The notes: a model not told the origin generated them from the sequence alone. A DNA stretch of 37,945 bases from Bacteroidetes bacterium GWF2_43_63 (GCA_001769275.1 MEOQ01000010.1:37965-75909); one strand, 5' to 3'; positions 24,679 to 32,795 are shown, counted from the first letter of the stretch. Numbers and translations are program-made.

Positions 24679-25716
24679 TCAAAACGAAAACCAATGTGTG
24701 AAAACTGGTCCAGCATAGGAACCTTGAAAACTTGACGAAGCAAAATATGAAACTGAAAGTTTAGCACTATATCCCGACTTAATATTCTCATTTGATATAC
24801 CAATATAGGAATATCCAGTGATTCCAATATCTGACCCATGATCAAAAAAATCAGCACCCAGCGTTTCCTTGCTTACAAAATTTCCATTTTCATCATAAAT
24901 TTCCACATTGCCAAAGTATGTAATGTTATCCATTACTGTCTCAACATAAGGAGCCCACGCAGATGCACTGACAGACAAAAGGTACTTTGAATTACTCGCT
25001 TGAACAATAAAGCTGTAAGAAATAAAAAATCCACTGAAAGCACCGACTCCCTCAATTAAACTATAACCAAGTTGATATGTTAGCCCTGTTTCTCTTGCCA
25101 CAACTTCACCTGTTACATCCTCACCCTCCGGCGCGCTGGCCGTAGGATTTGGGCCAAACATATTTCCGCCACCACCACTACCGCTGCCGCCGCATAATAC
25201 AGCTAAAAATGCATACGTCTCATCTCCACCACTGTGCATGGCCTGCCAATGGGCTTCGCGATCCAAATTAAGATCTCTGTTTATGTCCAGCATGTCAAAC
25301 AGATTAATCCGGTGAGAAATTGGCTGCAACCAATACCCGCTCGGATCCGTAAACTTCAGCGGATTGTTCAGCACATAGCTGAATTTGTTGTAGTTCTGTG
25401 CGTTGGAGGGATCCTGCAAAACGGGATCGGGGCTCAGAAATCTGCCGGTTATGGGGTCATACACCCTTCCATTCATATTGATAAGATTGTACTTATCTAA
25501 GTGTTCGTGGCCGGTGTAGCCGTGGCGGGTGTTGGTGGGTGCCCACTGTCTATCCTTCGATACATTTCTCCGCTGCGCTCCGAAACACTCAGGATGACAG
25601 CGGGGCGCGGGGTTGCGGTGGCCCACACAAGAGCCGACACCAGCGCGCGAGTTCACATAATTGTATGTTATTGCGCCACTGGTAAGTACTTCGGAATTAT
25701 CATATGCCGGATTCAT
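24679..25716 (-). CDS. Orphan RHS C-terminal cassette CT1
   Basis: The 345-residue frame has a leader without signal peptide (MNPAYDNSEV, ITYNYVNSRAGVG, HRNPA). A palindromic repeat insertion covers residues 36-59 in frame. The RHS core runs from TNTRHGYTGHEHLDKYNLIN to NNPLKFTDPSGY (124-128). Unlike CT0, CT2 and CT3 it lacks DDPFTTDDPW and has only a short Gly stretch (GGSGSGGGG). The tip of about 165 residues is rich in Ser, Tyr and hydrophobic residues (IEGVGAFSGFFISYSFIV, HGSDIGITGYSYIGI) and ends FTHWFSF. This composition would suit a membrane-active or beta-rich domain, but no known toxin motif is seen. Confidence 0.7.
   Translation of the reverse strand: MNPAYDNSEVLTSGAITYNYVNSRAGVGSCVGHRNPAPRCHPECFGAQRRNVSKDRQWAPTNTRHGYTGHEHLDKYNLINMNGRVYDPITGRFLSPDPVLQDPSNAQNYNKFSYVLNNPLKFTDPSGYWLQPISHRINLFDMLDINRDLNLDREAHWQAMHSGGDETYAFLAVLCGGSGSGGGGNMFGPNPTASAPEGEDVTGEVVARETGLTYQLGYSLIEGVGAFSGFFISYSFIVQASNSKYLLSVSASAWAPYVETVMDNITYFGNVEIYDENGNFVSKETLGADFFDHGSDIGITGYSYIGISNENIKSGYSAKLSVSYFASSSFQGSYAGPVFTHWFSF
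25546..25600. repeat. Palindromic repeat element within CT1
   Basis: Arms ctgtctatcct and aggatgacag flank a core that, on the minus strand, reads tgagtgtttcggagcgcagc. It is inserted in frame between the leader and the RHS core of CT1, where the main gene has no such segment. Confidence 0.6.
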
Positions 25717-25764
25717 GGGGTGAAGTTATGAAAAACATCTTGTTTATATTTCCCCATTTTCTTA

Positions 25765-26082
25765 TTAATAATTGCGAAATACAATGAACACAAAAACCAG
25801 AAAATATATAAAACTCACATACCCAAAAATAATTTCAAAAGTAACCCAACGGCAAATGAAGCGCTCTTTTTTTGACACATCTTTCTTTCGTTTTAGCAAT
25901 CGGTTATACTCCACAATCATTTTAATAAACTCAAGCCTGAAACCAAATTCTTTCACATGGATTTCAATTCCGTTTTCTTTTAATTGGCTAAAAATAAATT
26001 TGTTTAATCCAAGTATCTGATTAATTACGAAAAGAATTACAGATAATATCGCTGGTGAAAATGACAACCAAAACAATTTCAT
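25765..26082 (-). CDS. Membrane protein, candidate immunity protein of the main RHS gene
   Basis: The 105-residue protein has a hydrophobic N-terminal segment (FSPAILSVILFVINQILGL) and a second near the C-terminus (FEIIFGYVSFIYFLVFVFIVF). Between them lies a basic loop of about 50 residues with EYNRLLKRKKDVSKKER. It starts 11 bp after the stop of the main RHS gene and 48 bp before CT1. Its position directly behind the current tip makes it the best candidate for the cognate immunity protein. No family is recognised. Confidence 0.65.
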   Translation of the reverse strand: MKLFWLSFSPAILSVILFVINQILGLNKFIFSQLKENGIEIHVKEFGFRLEFIKMIVEYNRLLKRKKDVSKKERFICRWVTFEIIFGYVSFIYFLVFVFIVFRNY

Positions 26083-26093
26083 AGTGAATTATA

Positions 26094-29000
26094 TTAATAA
26101 GAAGGTATGAAATATAATTTATCATTTATGAAAAGATCTACCTGCCTTTCAGTTTCGGTTGGTAAATCAAATGTCCATGTGTATGACAAATTTAAACCCC
26201 AGGATTTCCCGCCACCAATATTTGCGCCATATGCGGAGAATCTATTCCAATAATAATCATAAACAGCTCCATGATCAATATTGCCAAACGTTTCAAAAGA
26301 TAATGGCCCTCCAACGGAAAAACTACCACCTCCTCCCCATCCTTCCATTTCAGAATAATGGAAATTCGCATTCGTCAAAAAAATGCCAGAACCTAAACTC
26401 TGTCCATACCCCAACATACCGCCAACAGTAACATATCCTCTCTTATTTCCATAACTGTCTCTGAGTATTCCAACATCAAACATTCCTCCAATTCCATATG
26501 CTGCATTTCCATTCACACCAGACAATATCAGTCCCGGGCCACTCCCAGTATTTATGTTTGAGTTATTGACCGAAGGTGTTGACGAATATGATCTTTTTTG
26601 TGGAAATCTTGACAAGTAATTTTTGTGCGCTCTATCTCTTGCAATATTTCCAGTTGGTGGATCTCCAGGACCCCCATCACCACCAAAATCCAAAGGTGCT
26701 GTTCCACCGCCACCGCCACCCGATCCAGGGCCGCTTGCAGCGCTGCTTCCGGCCGGGGCTCCGCCTCCACCGCCACCCGTAGATGAACCAAATACCCAGG
26801 GATCGTCAGTCGTAAACGGGTCATCCCAAAGACCACTTGATGCTGATGTATTTCTACGCAAATAAATTTTAATATGATAGTGATACCAATTCTTCACAGA
26901 CTCCCACCAATCTGTCTTATACCCACTCGGATCCACATACTTCAGCGGATTATTCCACACATACGAATACCGGTCAAAATTCTGCGCAAAATAGGGCGCC
27001 TGAATGTATGGGTCGGGGCTCAGAAATCTTCCGATTATAGGGTCATATACACGGCCGTTCATATTTATAAGCGCAAATTTATCGAGGTGTTCGTGGCCGG
27101 TGTAGCCGTGGCGGGTGTTGGTGGCTGTGGGCACACTGGTGTAGGTCCAGTTGGTTGGGTTGCGGCGGCGGCCCCAGGCATCGTAGGAGAATTCTTCTAT
27201 CAGGGTGCGGGTGTCGCTGTACAGCGCCATCACACTGCCGAGGTGATCCTTGGCGGCGTATTGCATGGTCTTGGTGGTTCCAATTTGCTTCATAATGGCT
27301 ACAAGTCCGTCCGGGGTGTAAATGTAGTGATATTTGGTTGGTTTCAAAACTCCAACCGTCACATACTCTTCATAATTGTGGAAGTAGTAAATTGTACGCT
27401 TGAGGGTAGAGCTTTCATACTCCTTCTGCATGCAGCGTTCAATGGCTGGTGAATAGGCAATGGTGAGCGAATCAGTGCCCTGTCTTATTCCTTTCACTTT
27501 GTTGAACGGGTTGTAATATACTTTCTGCTCAACAGTAGAAATGGCACTGCCCGAAGGAGCCGAAATGCCTGAAACCGCGTGTGGTTGAGATCCGTAGCTG
27601 TAGGTGCCTGCATCATATTTTGATTCAATATTCCCATTAATGTTAAAGCCGGTAGGATAGTCGGTTGTTCCGATACGCACGTTTGTTAACCTGTTCAGGT
27701 CGTCGTAAGTAAATGTTTCAGATAAACCACGGATTGTGTTCGAGCGCGTCGTAAGGTTGCGGGTGGCACTATTCCATGTGTAGGATGTCCGGAAATATGT
27801 AACCGTCGAAAGAATTGTCGCATCCAGCCCGTCTCCTTCACCTGTGCTTTCATCAACATCCATTGATGAAAGAGTTCCCCCACTTTCCGAGTAGGTATAT
27901 GCAATAGCAGAGACATTATCGTAATTGTCGTATGAATATCCTTCCACCATTCCGTTCCCAAGCTCTGAACCCATAGGCTGGTTCATGGCCGTACGTGTAA
28001 CAGCAGTCCAGATGCTGGAATTAGTGTCGCCGCGTTTGATATTGAACATAATGCCCTGTGTATTATAGGCGTATTTTACCGCAAATCCTCCCGGGTAGGT
28101 GAGCTGCGACAAACGCCCGTATGCATCGTATGCATAGGACTGGGTCATTGTCTTTGATGCTGCATTAACAAACAATGCATCGCTGCTAAGTCTGCCGTAA
28201 GTATCGTATGCGTAGGTGATAGTGTTTGAATCCCATCCTGTAATTTGGGACAGCTTTTCTTTCGATACACCTGAGGGGGAATAAGAGTAAGTTGTGATAC
28301 CTTCCGGGCCCTCCATTTCTTTAATCTGCCCAATACCATTATACTCCCGCGTTCGGGTCTGTGACTTTGCATCAGTTTCCGAAATCAGTTGTCCGAGTGC
28401 ATCGTAAATGAAAGTACTTGTGCCTGCATCAGGGTCTGAAAGAGAATGTCTGTTTGCATAATCATCATACTGCATCAAGGTATTGCTCCCATTGGTTATC
28501 ACCGTATCCGGATTGCCATTGCTGTTGTATTTGTAGGAGATGAGCCCGTTCATATCGTCTTCAACGCTCTGTACGCGCCCGGCAGCATCATAGAGGGTTT
28601 CAGTCACTTGCCCCCCGGGATTGGTATAGGTAATCGTATTCCCATTATAATCCCAGGTGGCAGCTGTAAGATCCTGTTCCTGCTCCGAGGTTTTTCTTCC
28701 AAATGCATCGTTATAACTATATGTAATCCATTTGGGTGTTCCAAAATGAGGTTTCGAAGCTCTGTACAATTGTCCATGAGTATTATACTGAACATCAGTA
28801 ATTGGTTGCCCGTCAAACACCTGATTCAGTGTTCTGATTTTTCGATTCTTTAAATCATAGTATCTTGTTTCATCCGGTGCACCGGCAATGGCATCTATTG
28901 CAAAATAAACGGCATTTTCCGGACTACTGCACCAATGATAACCATAGGTTGAAACAGTATCGTATATATTGGTAAAATTGGACAGGCGCCCGTATGCGTC

Positions 29001-32000
29001 ATATGCGTATTCAACAGTTTGTCCGTCAATACCTGTTTCAGTAAGCGGTTTGCCCCATCTGCTGTCCCACGTGGTTGTAGAAGTATGGCTGAGCGGATTG
29101 GTTTTGGAAACTATAAAACGGCCTTTGGTATCATATAAAACATTTGATGTCCGGCTGTTGATTCCAGTTGCTGAGACTGTAATATGGGTTGGGCTGCCGA
29201 ATGAGTTGAAAGTATCAAAAACACTGTTTACAGCCAGAGCCTTCGAAGGGTCCTGAGTTGTATGCCAAAGTATGCCATTATCATTGTAATCGTAATTTAC
29301 CTGCCGCGAATAAGCAGTTTTTCCTCGCTGGGTCTGAATGGTTTTTTCGCTGCTTACACGCGATGCAACATGCCAGCTTCCGAATGTTGTATAAGTTTTA
29401 TACACACTATCCGTTTTTACCGGAACAGTTTCGCCGGAGTTGAAATATTTCACCGATGCATTGATTATGTTGCCAGTGGCTGCATCAATATAATTATTTG
29501 CGCTTGTTTTTACTGATTTCAGATAATCGTTGGAAACAATATTTTTTTCATAAGTGTAAAAAGATTTGCCCAGATTTAATGCAACAGAGTCGGTATTAAT
29601 GTCGGTTTGCGACAACGATACAACCGGAATTGCACTTTCATTTGCCACAGACTGTTTTACCGGGGCAACATAGAAATGCTTTTGCCCACCGGAAGTGAAA
29701 ATGGTGTTTTTAAACTCGGTAGTCTGTCTGATGTTTAAACTGTTTTTGAATGAGACCTTTCCAAATCCGGTGAAACCCAGCTCCGGGTGTAAAGCGCCAT
29801 CACTATAATTGAACCATGTAGTGTTTGTTGAACCAATGCCATCGGGAACAGTTACAGAGTAAGCAATCTGCATCGGATAATTGAAAGGGAGGTAAGGTGT
29901 GCTTACATTGTTGGTGCTGTATTCATCATCCTGTGCCAGTGTTTTATAATTAAACTGCACATAATCGTTCAACCCATTATAAATCTTACTGACCGTTTTT
30001 CCTTTGTCCTGATTCATAAAATAGTAAATGGAATCCCCCGTAAATATATCAGTTTTCCCATCACCGTTAAAATCGCCGAATTGTGCTTTTGAAGGATCCC
30101 ATAAGCCTCCATCATAGCTTCTGTGAATATCGTTGTTGAAAACAGATTCGAGAATTGGAGCATCAATATAATTACTGAAATAATTGTACAATCTGAAATC
30201 GTTTGAATAATATGAATATTCCCATCCGTAATGGTATTCTTGTTTTATTTGAAGAATATCACTGGAGCCATCACCATTGAAATCCTGAACAGAAACCACA
30301 TAATCATCACTGAAAAAGTTGTTTCCTGATACAACACTGCCTCCATTGCCCGGATCAGCATCAAAAAATCTGAAAACTTTCCCGGTACTGTAATAAATAT
30401 ATTCGTAGTCATATTGCTGCATCAACAGATCGCCTCTGCCGTCACCATTGAAATCGCCGGGAATAGCGGTCTCAAAATCAAGTGTCGAAAAGTTACTGAC
30501 CAGGGTAATAAAAGAATTTGAGGCAGCATCATACTCATACACTGAGACTAATCGGGAAGAGGGGATAATCTTTACCAAATCGGTTTTCCCATTGCCATTG
30601 AAATCGAATGCGAAATCACGGTCACCAAAAACCAACCCGGATGGGAACAAAGACTGACTGATTGGATACGAATATACCACGTATCCACCTAGTTTTGTGT
30701 AAATGACATAATCATTCTGCCCGTATATATCAGGGCCATCGCCGTTGAAATCCAGAACCTGTACATCGAGTTTGTCAGTAGATGCCACAGTTCCACCAGA
30801 AGAATTTACAAGGGTGTTGTTTTCAAAGTTATAAATCAAATAACTTTGCTCAGTATATAATGAAGGCGTTTCAGCAGTAAAAAAAAACACATTATCCTTT
30901 CCATCACCATTTACATCGCCAATAGATAATCCTGTAATATAATCAGGCCCTGTACCACTGTAAACGGTGTTTCCAAGCCCGGTTGCACTTCCTAGCCGGA
31001 TATTCCATACCCAGTTTAATCCACTGGTTGTGTAAATAAAATCGGAAAACCCATCATTATTGAAATCGCCTGAAGCTGTATAAACAGCATTATTAACATC
31101 AACTTCTTGTGCCGTAATAGTTGGAACCAAAGGGCTCCATTCAATATAAGTGGAATTGAAATGACTGTTGTCGCTGCCATATTCAACAATTTCTGTCAGC
31201 CGGATATCCTGTGTGCCTGAATATACCATATCATATCTCTTGAATTGGCTGCTTTCACATTTTACGGCAATATAATCGATCAGCTTGTCAACCAGAACTT
31301 CTGCGCCACCCTGATAGATCATTCTTTTCCCGGGATTATTTGCTGCACTTATATAGGAAAATTCTATACTGTTGTACGGGGTCAAACCAGCTGCCGCATT
31401 CCCTGTATAGGAAATCTTACTTATCCATGCTGCTCCGCCTTCTTCAATGTACTCAAAAGTCATATAGTTGCCGCTTTGATCTGAAATTTTGTTCAGCTTC
31501 CAGCTACGTACAGTTCCCTGCTGAGGCGTGTATCCTTCTGTTCCAATTACCTCAATTCGGCTGTCAGGGGTGCCTCCATATTCCATTGTCAATCCGTCCT
31601 TAGTAAAAACCTTGAATTTTTCAGGTCCGCTACCAGCTGTTCCGTAAGAAACAATTTTGTCAAAGTTTTCGGATTCCCCCGCATAAACGGCATCATTTCC
31701 ACCATAGCTGCCGCTAATCAAAACCATCCTGTTTCCGTCCAACTGAAACCAGTCGCTGTTGGTATTTGAAATTTCAGTATTTGCCTGGTCATAAAAATAT
31801 GATTTACCGCAACGATCAATCGAAGACAAACCAGCAATTGACCAACCAATGCCGAGAGGCCCAAGTCCTGACTGACTATTGTAATTGATTGAAATACGGG
31901 GAACCATGCCTGCTGTGCCTGGTGCCGCATAAATTGGGATACTATAAGTGGCAGCACCCGATGGGCTCACTGCATACGATCCTTCAGTAAAACCGACTGG

Positions 32001-32087
32001 AAGATTCGTGTCAAGCGTTCTTTGTGAAAATCCTTTAAGCGATAATAAAAGGAAAAAGACAACAATTATTGATGCTCTTGATTTCAT
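26094..32087 (-). CDS. Secreted SpvB/FG-GAP/RHS-repeat protein with variable C-terminal tip (CT0)
   Basis: The 1997-residue product has a Sec signal peptide (to FSQ, residue 22), then an SpvB-like N-terminal domain (GAATYSIPIYAAPGTAGM, SGLGPLGIGWSIAGLS). Six to seven FG-GAP/VCBS repeats with DFNGDGxxD loops occupy about 336-680, then a TcB-like middle (GFTGFGKVSF). RHS/YD repeats fill roughly 930-1650 (YDAYGRLS, YDALGQLIS). The RHS core ends at DPSGY (1718-1722), followed by WDDPFTTDDPWVFG, a Gly-rich linker (about 1766-1809) and a tip of about 188 residues. This order resembles fused TcB and TcC parts of Tc toxins, whose RHS shell encloses the C-terminal toxin. The tip is Gly, Tyr and Ser rich (beta-strand-like) and unrecognised. 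The upstream gene ends 6 bp before it. Confidence 0.88.
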   Translation of the reverse strand: MKSRASIIVVFFLLLSLKGFSQRTLDTNLPVGFTEGSYAVSPSGAATYSIPIYAAPGTAGMVPRISINYNSQSGLGPLGIGWSIAGLSSIDRCGKSYFYDQANTEISNTNSDWFQLDGNRMVLISGSYGGNDAVYAGESENFDKIVSYGTAGSGPEKFKVFTKDGLTMEYGGTPDSRIEVIGTEGYTPQQGTVRSWKLNKISDQSGNYMTFEYIEEGGAAWISKISYTGNAAAGLTPYNSIEFSYISAANNPGKRMIYQGGAEVLVDKLIDYIAVKCESSQFKRYDMVYSGTQDIRLTEIVEYGSDNSHFNSTYIEWSPLVPTITAQEVDVNNAVYTASGDFNNDGFSDFIYTTSGLNWVWNIRLGSATGLGNTVYSGTGPDYITGLSIGDVNGDGKDNVFFFTAETPSLYTEQSYLIYNFENNTLVNSSGGTVASTDKLDVQVLDFNGDGPDIYGQNDYVIYTKLGGYVVYSYPISQSLFPSGLVFGDRDFAFDFNGNGKTDLVKIIPSSRLVSVYEYDAASNSFITLVSNFSTLDFETAIPGDFNGDGRGDLLMQQYDYEYIYYSTGKVFRFFDADPGNGGSVVSGNNFFSDDYVVSVQDFNGDGSSDILQIKQEYHYGWEYSYYSNDFRLYNYFSNYIDAPILESVFNNDIHRSYDGGLWDPSKAQFGDFNGDGKTDIFTGDSIYYFMNQDKGKTVSKIYNGLNDYVQFNYKTLAQDDEYSTNNVSTPYLPFNYPMQIAYSVTVPDGIGSTNTTWFNYSDGALHPELGFTGFGKVSFKNSLNIRQTTEFKNTIFTSGGQKHFYVAPVKQSVANESAIPVVSLSQTDINTDSVALNLGKSFYTYEKNIVSNDYLKSVKTSANNYIDAATGNIINASVKYFNSGETVPVKTDSVYKTYTTFGSWHVASRVSSEKTIQTQRGKTAYSRQVNYDYNDNGILWHTTQDPSKALAVNSVFDTFNSFGSPTHITVSATGINSRTSNVLYDTKGRFIVSKTNPLSHTSTTTWDSRWGKPLTETGIDGQTVEYAYDAYGRLSNFTNIYDTVSTYGYHWCSSPENAVYFAIDAIAGAPDETRYYDLKNRKIRTLNQVFDGQPITDVQYNTHGQLYRASKPHFGTPKWITYSYNDAFGRKTSEQEQDLTAATWDYNGNTITYTNPGGQVTETLYDAAGRVQSVEDDMNGLISYKYNSNGNPDTVITNGSNTLMQYDDYANRHSLSDPDAGTSTFIYDALGQLISETDAKSQTRTREYNGIGQIKEMEGPEGITTYSYSPSGVSKEKLSQITGWDSNTITYAYDTYGRLSSDALFVNAASKTMTQSYAYDAYGRLSQLTYPGGFAVKYAYNTQGIMFNIKRGDTNSSIWTAVTRTAMNQPMGSELGNGMVEGYSYDNYDNVSAIAYTYSESGGTLSSMDVDESTGEGDGLDATILSTVTYFRTSYTWNSATRNLTTRSNTIRGLSETFTYDDLNRLTNVRIGTTDYPTGFNINGNIESKYDAGTYSYGSQPHAVSGISAPSGSAISTVEQKVYYNPFNKVKGIRQGTDSLTIAYSPAIERCMQKEYESSTLKRTIYYFHNYEEYVTVGVLKPTKYHYIYTPDGLVAIMKQIGTTKTMQYAAKDHLGSVMALYSDTRTLIEEFSYDAWGRRRNPTNWTYTSVPTATNTRHGYTGHEHLDKFALINMNGRVYDPIIGRFLSPDPYIQAPYFAQNFDRYSYVWNNPLKYVDPSGYKTDWWESVKNWYHYHIKIYLRRNTSASSGLWDDPFTTDDPWVFGSSTGGGGGGAPAGSSAASGPGSGGGGGGTAPLDFGGDGGPGDPPTGNIARDRAHKNYLSRFPQKRSYSSTPSVNNSNINTGSGPGLILSGVNGNAAYGIGGMFDVGILRDSYGNKRGYVTVGGMLGYGQSLGSGIFLTNANFHYSEMEGWGGGGSFSVGGPLSFETFGNIDHGAVYDYYWNRFSAYGANIGGGKSWGLNLSYTWTFDLPTETERQVDLFINDKLYFIPSY
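26674..26750. repeat. Gly-rich linker DNA repeat, main gene copy
   Basis: Matches 21574-21650 of CT3 over 77 bp with one mismatch. A looser copy lies in CT2 (about 23340-23450). Confidence 0.8.
26977..27103. repeat. 127-bp exact repeat, main gene copy
   Basis: Identical to 23647-23773 in CT2; lies in the RHS core upstream of DPSGY, where a crossover would replace the tip. Confidence 0.85.
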
Positions 32088-32093
32088 ATAAAC

Positions 32094-32519
32094 TTATTCT
32101 TTGATGATTGTTATTTCTTTTCTTTCATTGCCAGCTTGAATTATCATAAGGTATTGCCCTGGGTTCTGGTTAATGAGGTCAACGCTTGTAGTTTGGCCGG
32201 TAAACTCCTGAGTAATTACTGATCGGCCTGACAAATCAAAAATGTGAATAACTCCCTGCTCAATATTATCACTGGCGGACAATGTAATTTCACCCATAGT
32301 CGGATTAGGAAACGCAGTTATAACCAGCTCAGCCATATTCAAAGTCATACCTTCCTCTGTCTGAGTTGTATCGTATCCTTCTGCAGCTTTCAACAATAAT
32401 ACTGTCCTGTTATAGCGATTGCCATTATCATCGTATGAGTACGAAATATTGGTTTGCCCACAAAGGTGTACATAGCCTGAAAATAAAAGTAAAGCCAGTA
32501 AACAAAATTGTTTTATCAT
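32094..32519 (-). CDS. Small T9SS-tagged protein upstream of the RHS gene
   Basis: From the ATG at 32519 the product has 141 residues: a signal peptide (to about LCGQ), a single YD-like motif (ISYSYDDNGNRYNRTV), a short linker and a type A T9SS sorting domain (ITAFPNPTMGEITL, IHIFDLSGRSV, NQNPGQYLMIIQ). The TTG at 32540 is the formal frame start but lies in the likely promoter. Almost nothing remains after the signal peptide and sorting tail are removed, so it could be a mini-carrier or the residue of a larger RHS-like protein. It ends 6 bp before the main gene and surely shares its transcript. Confidence 0.75.
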   Translation of the reverse strand: MIKQFCLLALLLFSGYVHLCGQTNISYSYDDNGNRYNRTVLLLKAAEGYDTTQTEEGMTLNMAELVITAFPNPTMGEITLSASDNIEQGVIHIFDLSGRSVITQEFTGQTTSVDLINQNPGQYLMIIQAGNERKEITIIKE

Positions 32520-32573
32520 AAGATTGGAATTTTTTTGCAAAGAAAAACTTTTAAAGATTACATTTACTATTTA

Positions 32574-32583
32574 CCCCCCCCCC
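32574..32583. repeat. Homopolymer run of ten C upstream of the RHS operon
   Basis: Ten C on the plus strand (ten G on the transcribed sense strand) lie 55-64 bases before the ATG at 32519. A weak -7-like box TTTCTTTG is at 32538-32545 on the minus strand, which puts the run at or just upstream of the -33 region. Runs of this length are prone to slippage. Confidence 0.7.
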
Positions 32584-32683
32584 TGTTAACCTTTGTTTAA
32601 CTTATGTGCAAAAATGAATATTTTCCAAATGAAACAAAACCGTCCATGAATCAGCTGAATCCAGAAGAGTTGAATCTATTGGA

Positions 32684-32713
32684 TACATTAATCAAATACA
32701 TTTGATTAATGTA
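32684..32713. repeat. Perfect 14-bp palindrome with 2-bp centre
   Basis: Arms tacattaatcaaat (32684-32697) and its exact complement (32700-32713) flank ac. It sits in the divergent spacer between the RHS operon and recG. No T run follows on either strand, so an operator is more likely than a terminator. Confidence 0.75.
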
Positions 32714-32795
32714 GACCTGTAAATGTGTTCAACCACTGGCGAACGCAAATACTGAACGATTCCGTCCAAAAACGCTTGCACCCACTCTTTATTAT

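Noticed and set aside
24031-24694. Start of the lipoprotein gene at 24694
   Set aside because: It would overlap the CT1 end and put 12 residues before a standard lipoprotein signal that starts at 24658.
26874-27452. 192-codon plus-strand frame opposite the RHS core
   Set aside because: It lies entirely antisense to the conserved RHS repeats; parallel frames appear opposite CT1 and CT2 because the core DNA is the same.
32094-32540. TTG at 32540 as start of the small T9SS protein
   Set aside because: The seven extra residues (QKNSNL) precede a normal signal peptide starting at the ATG at 32519, and the TTG falls in the presumed promoter.
32684-32713. Palindrome as a chromosomal dif (XerCD) site
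   Set aside because: A dif site has two 11-bp half-sites around a 6-bp centre; this one has 14-bp arms with 2 bp, and the sequence does not match forms I know.
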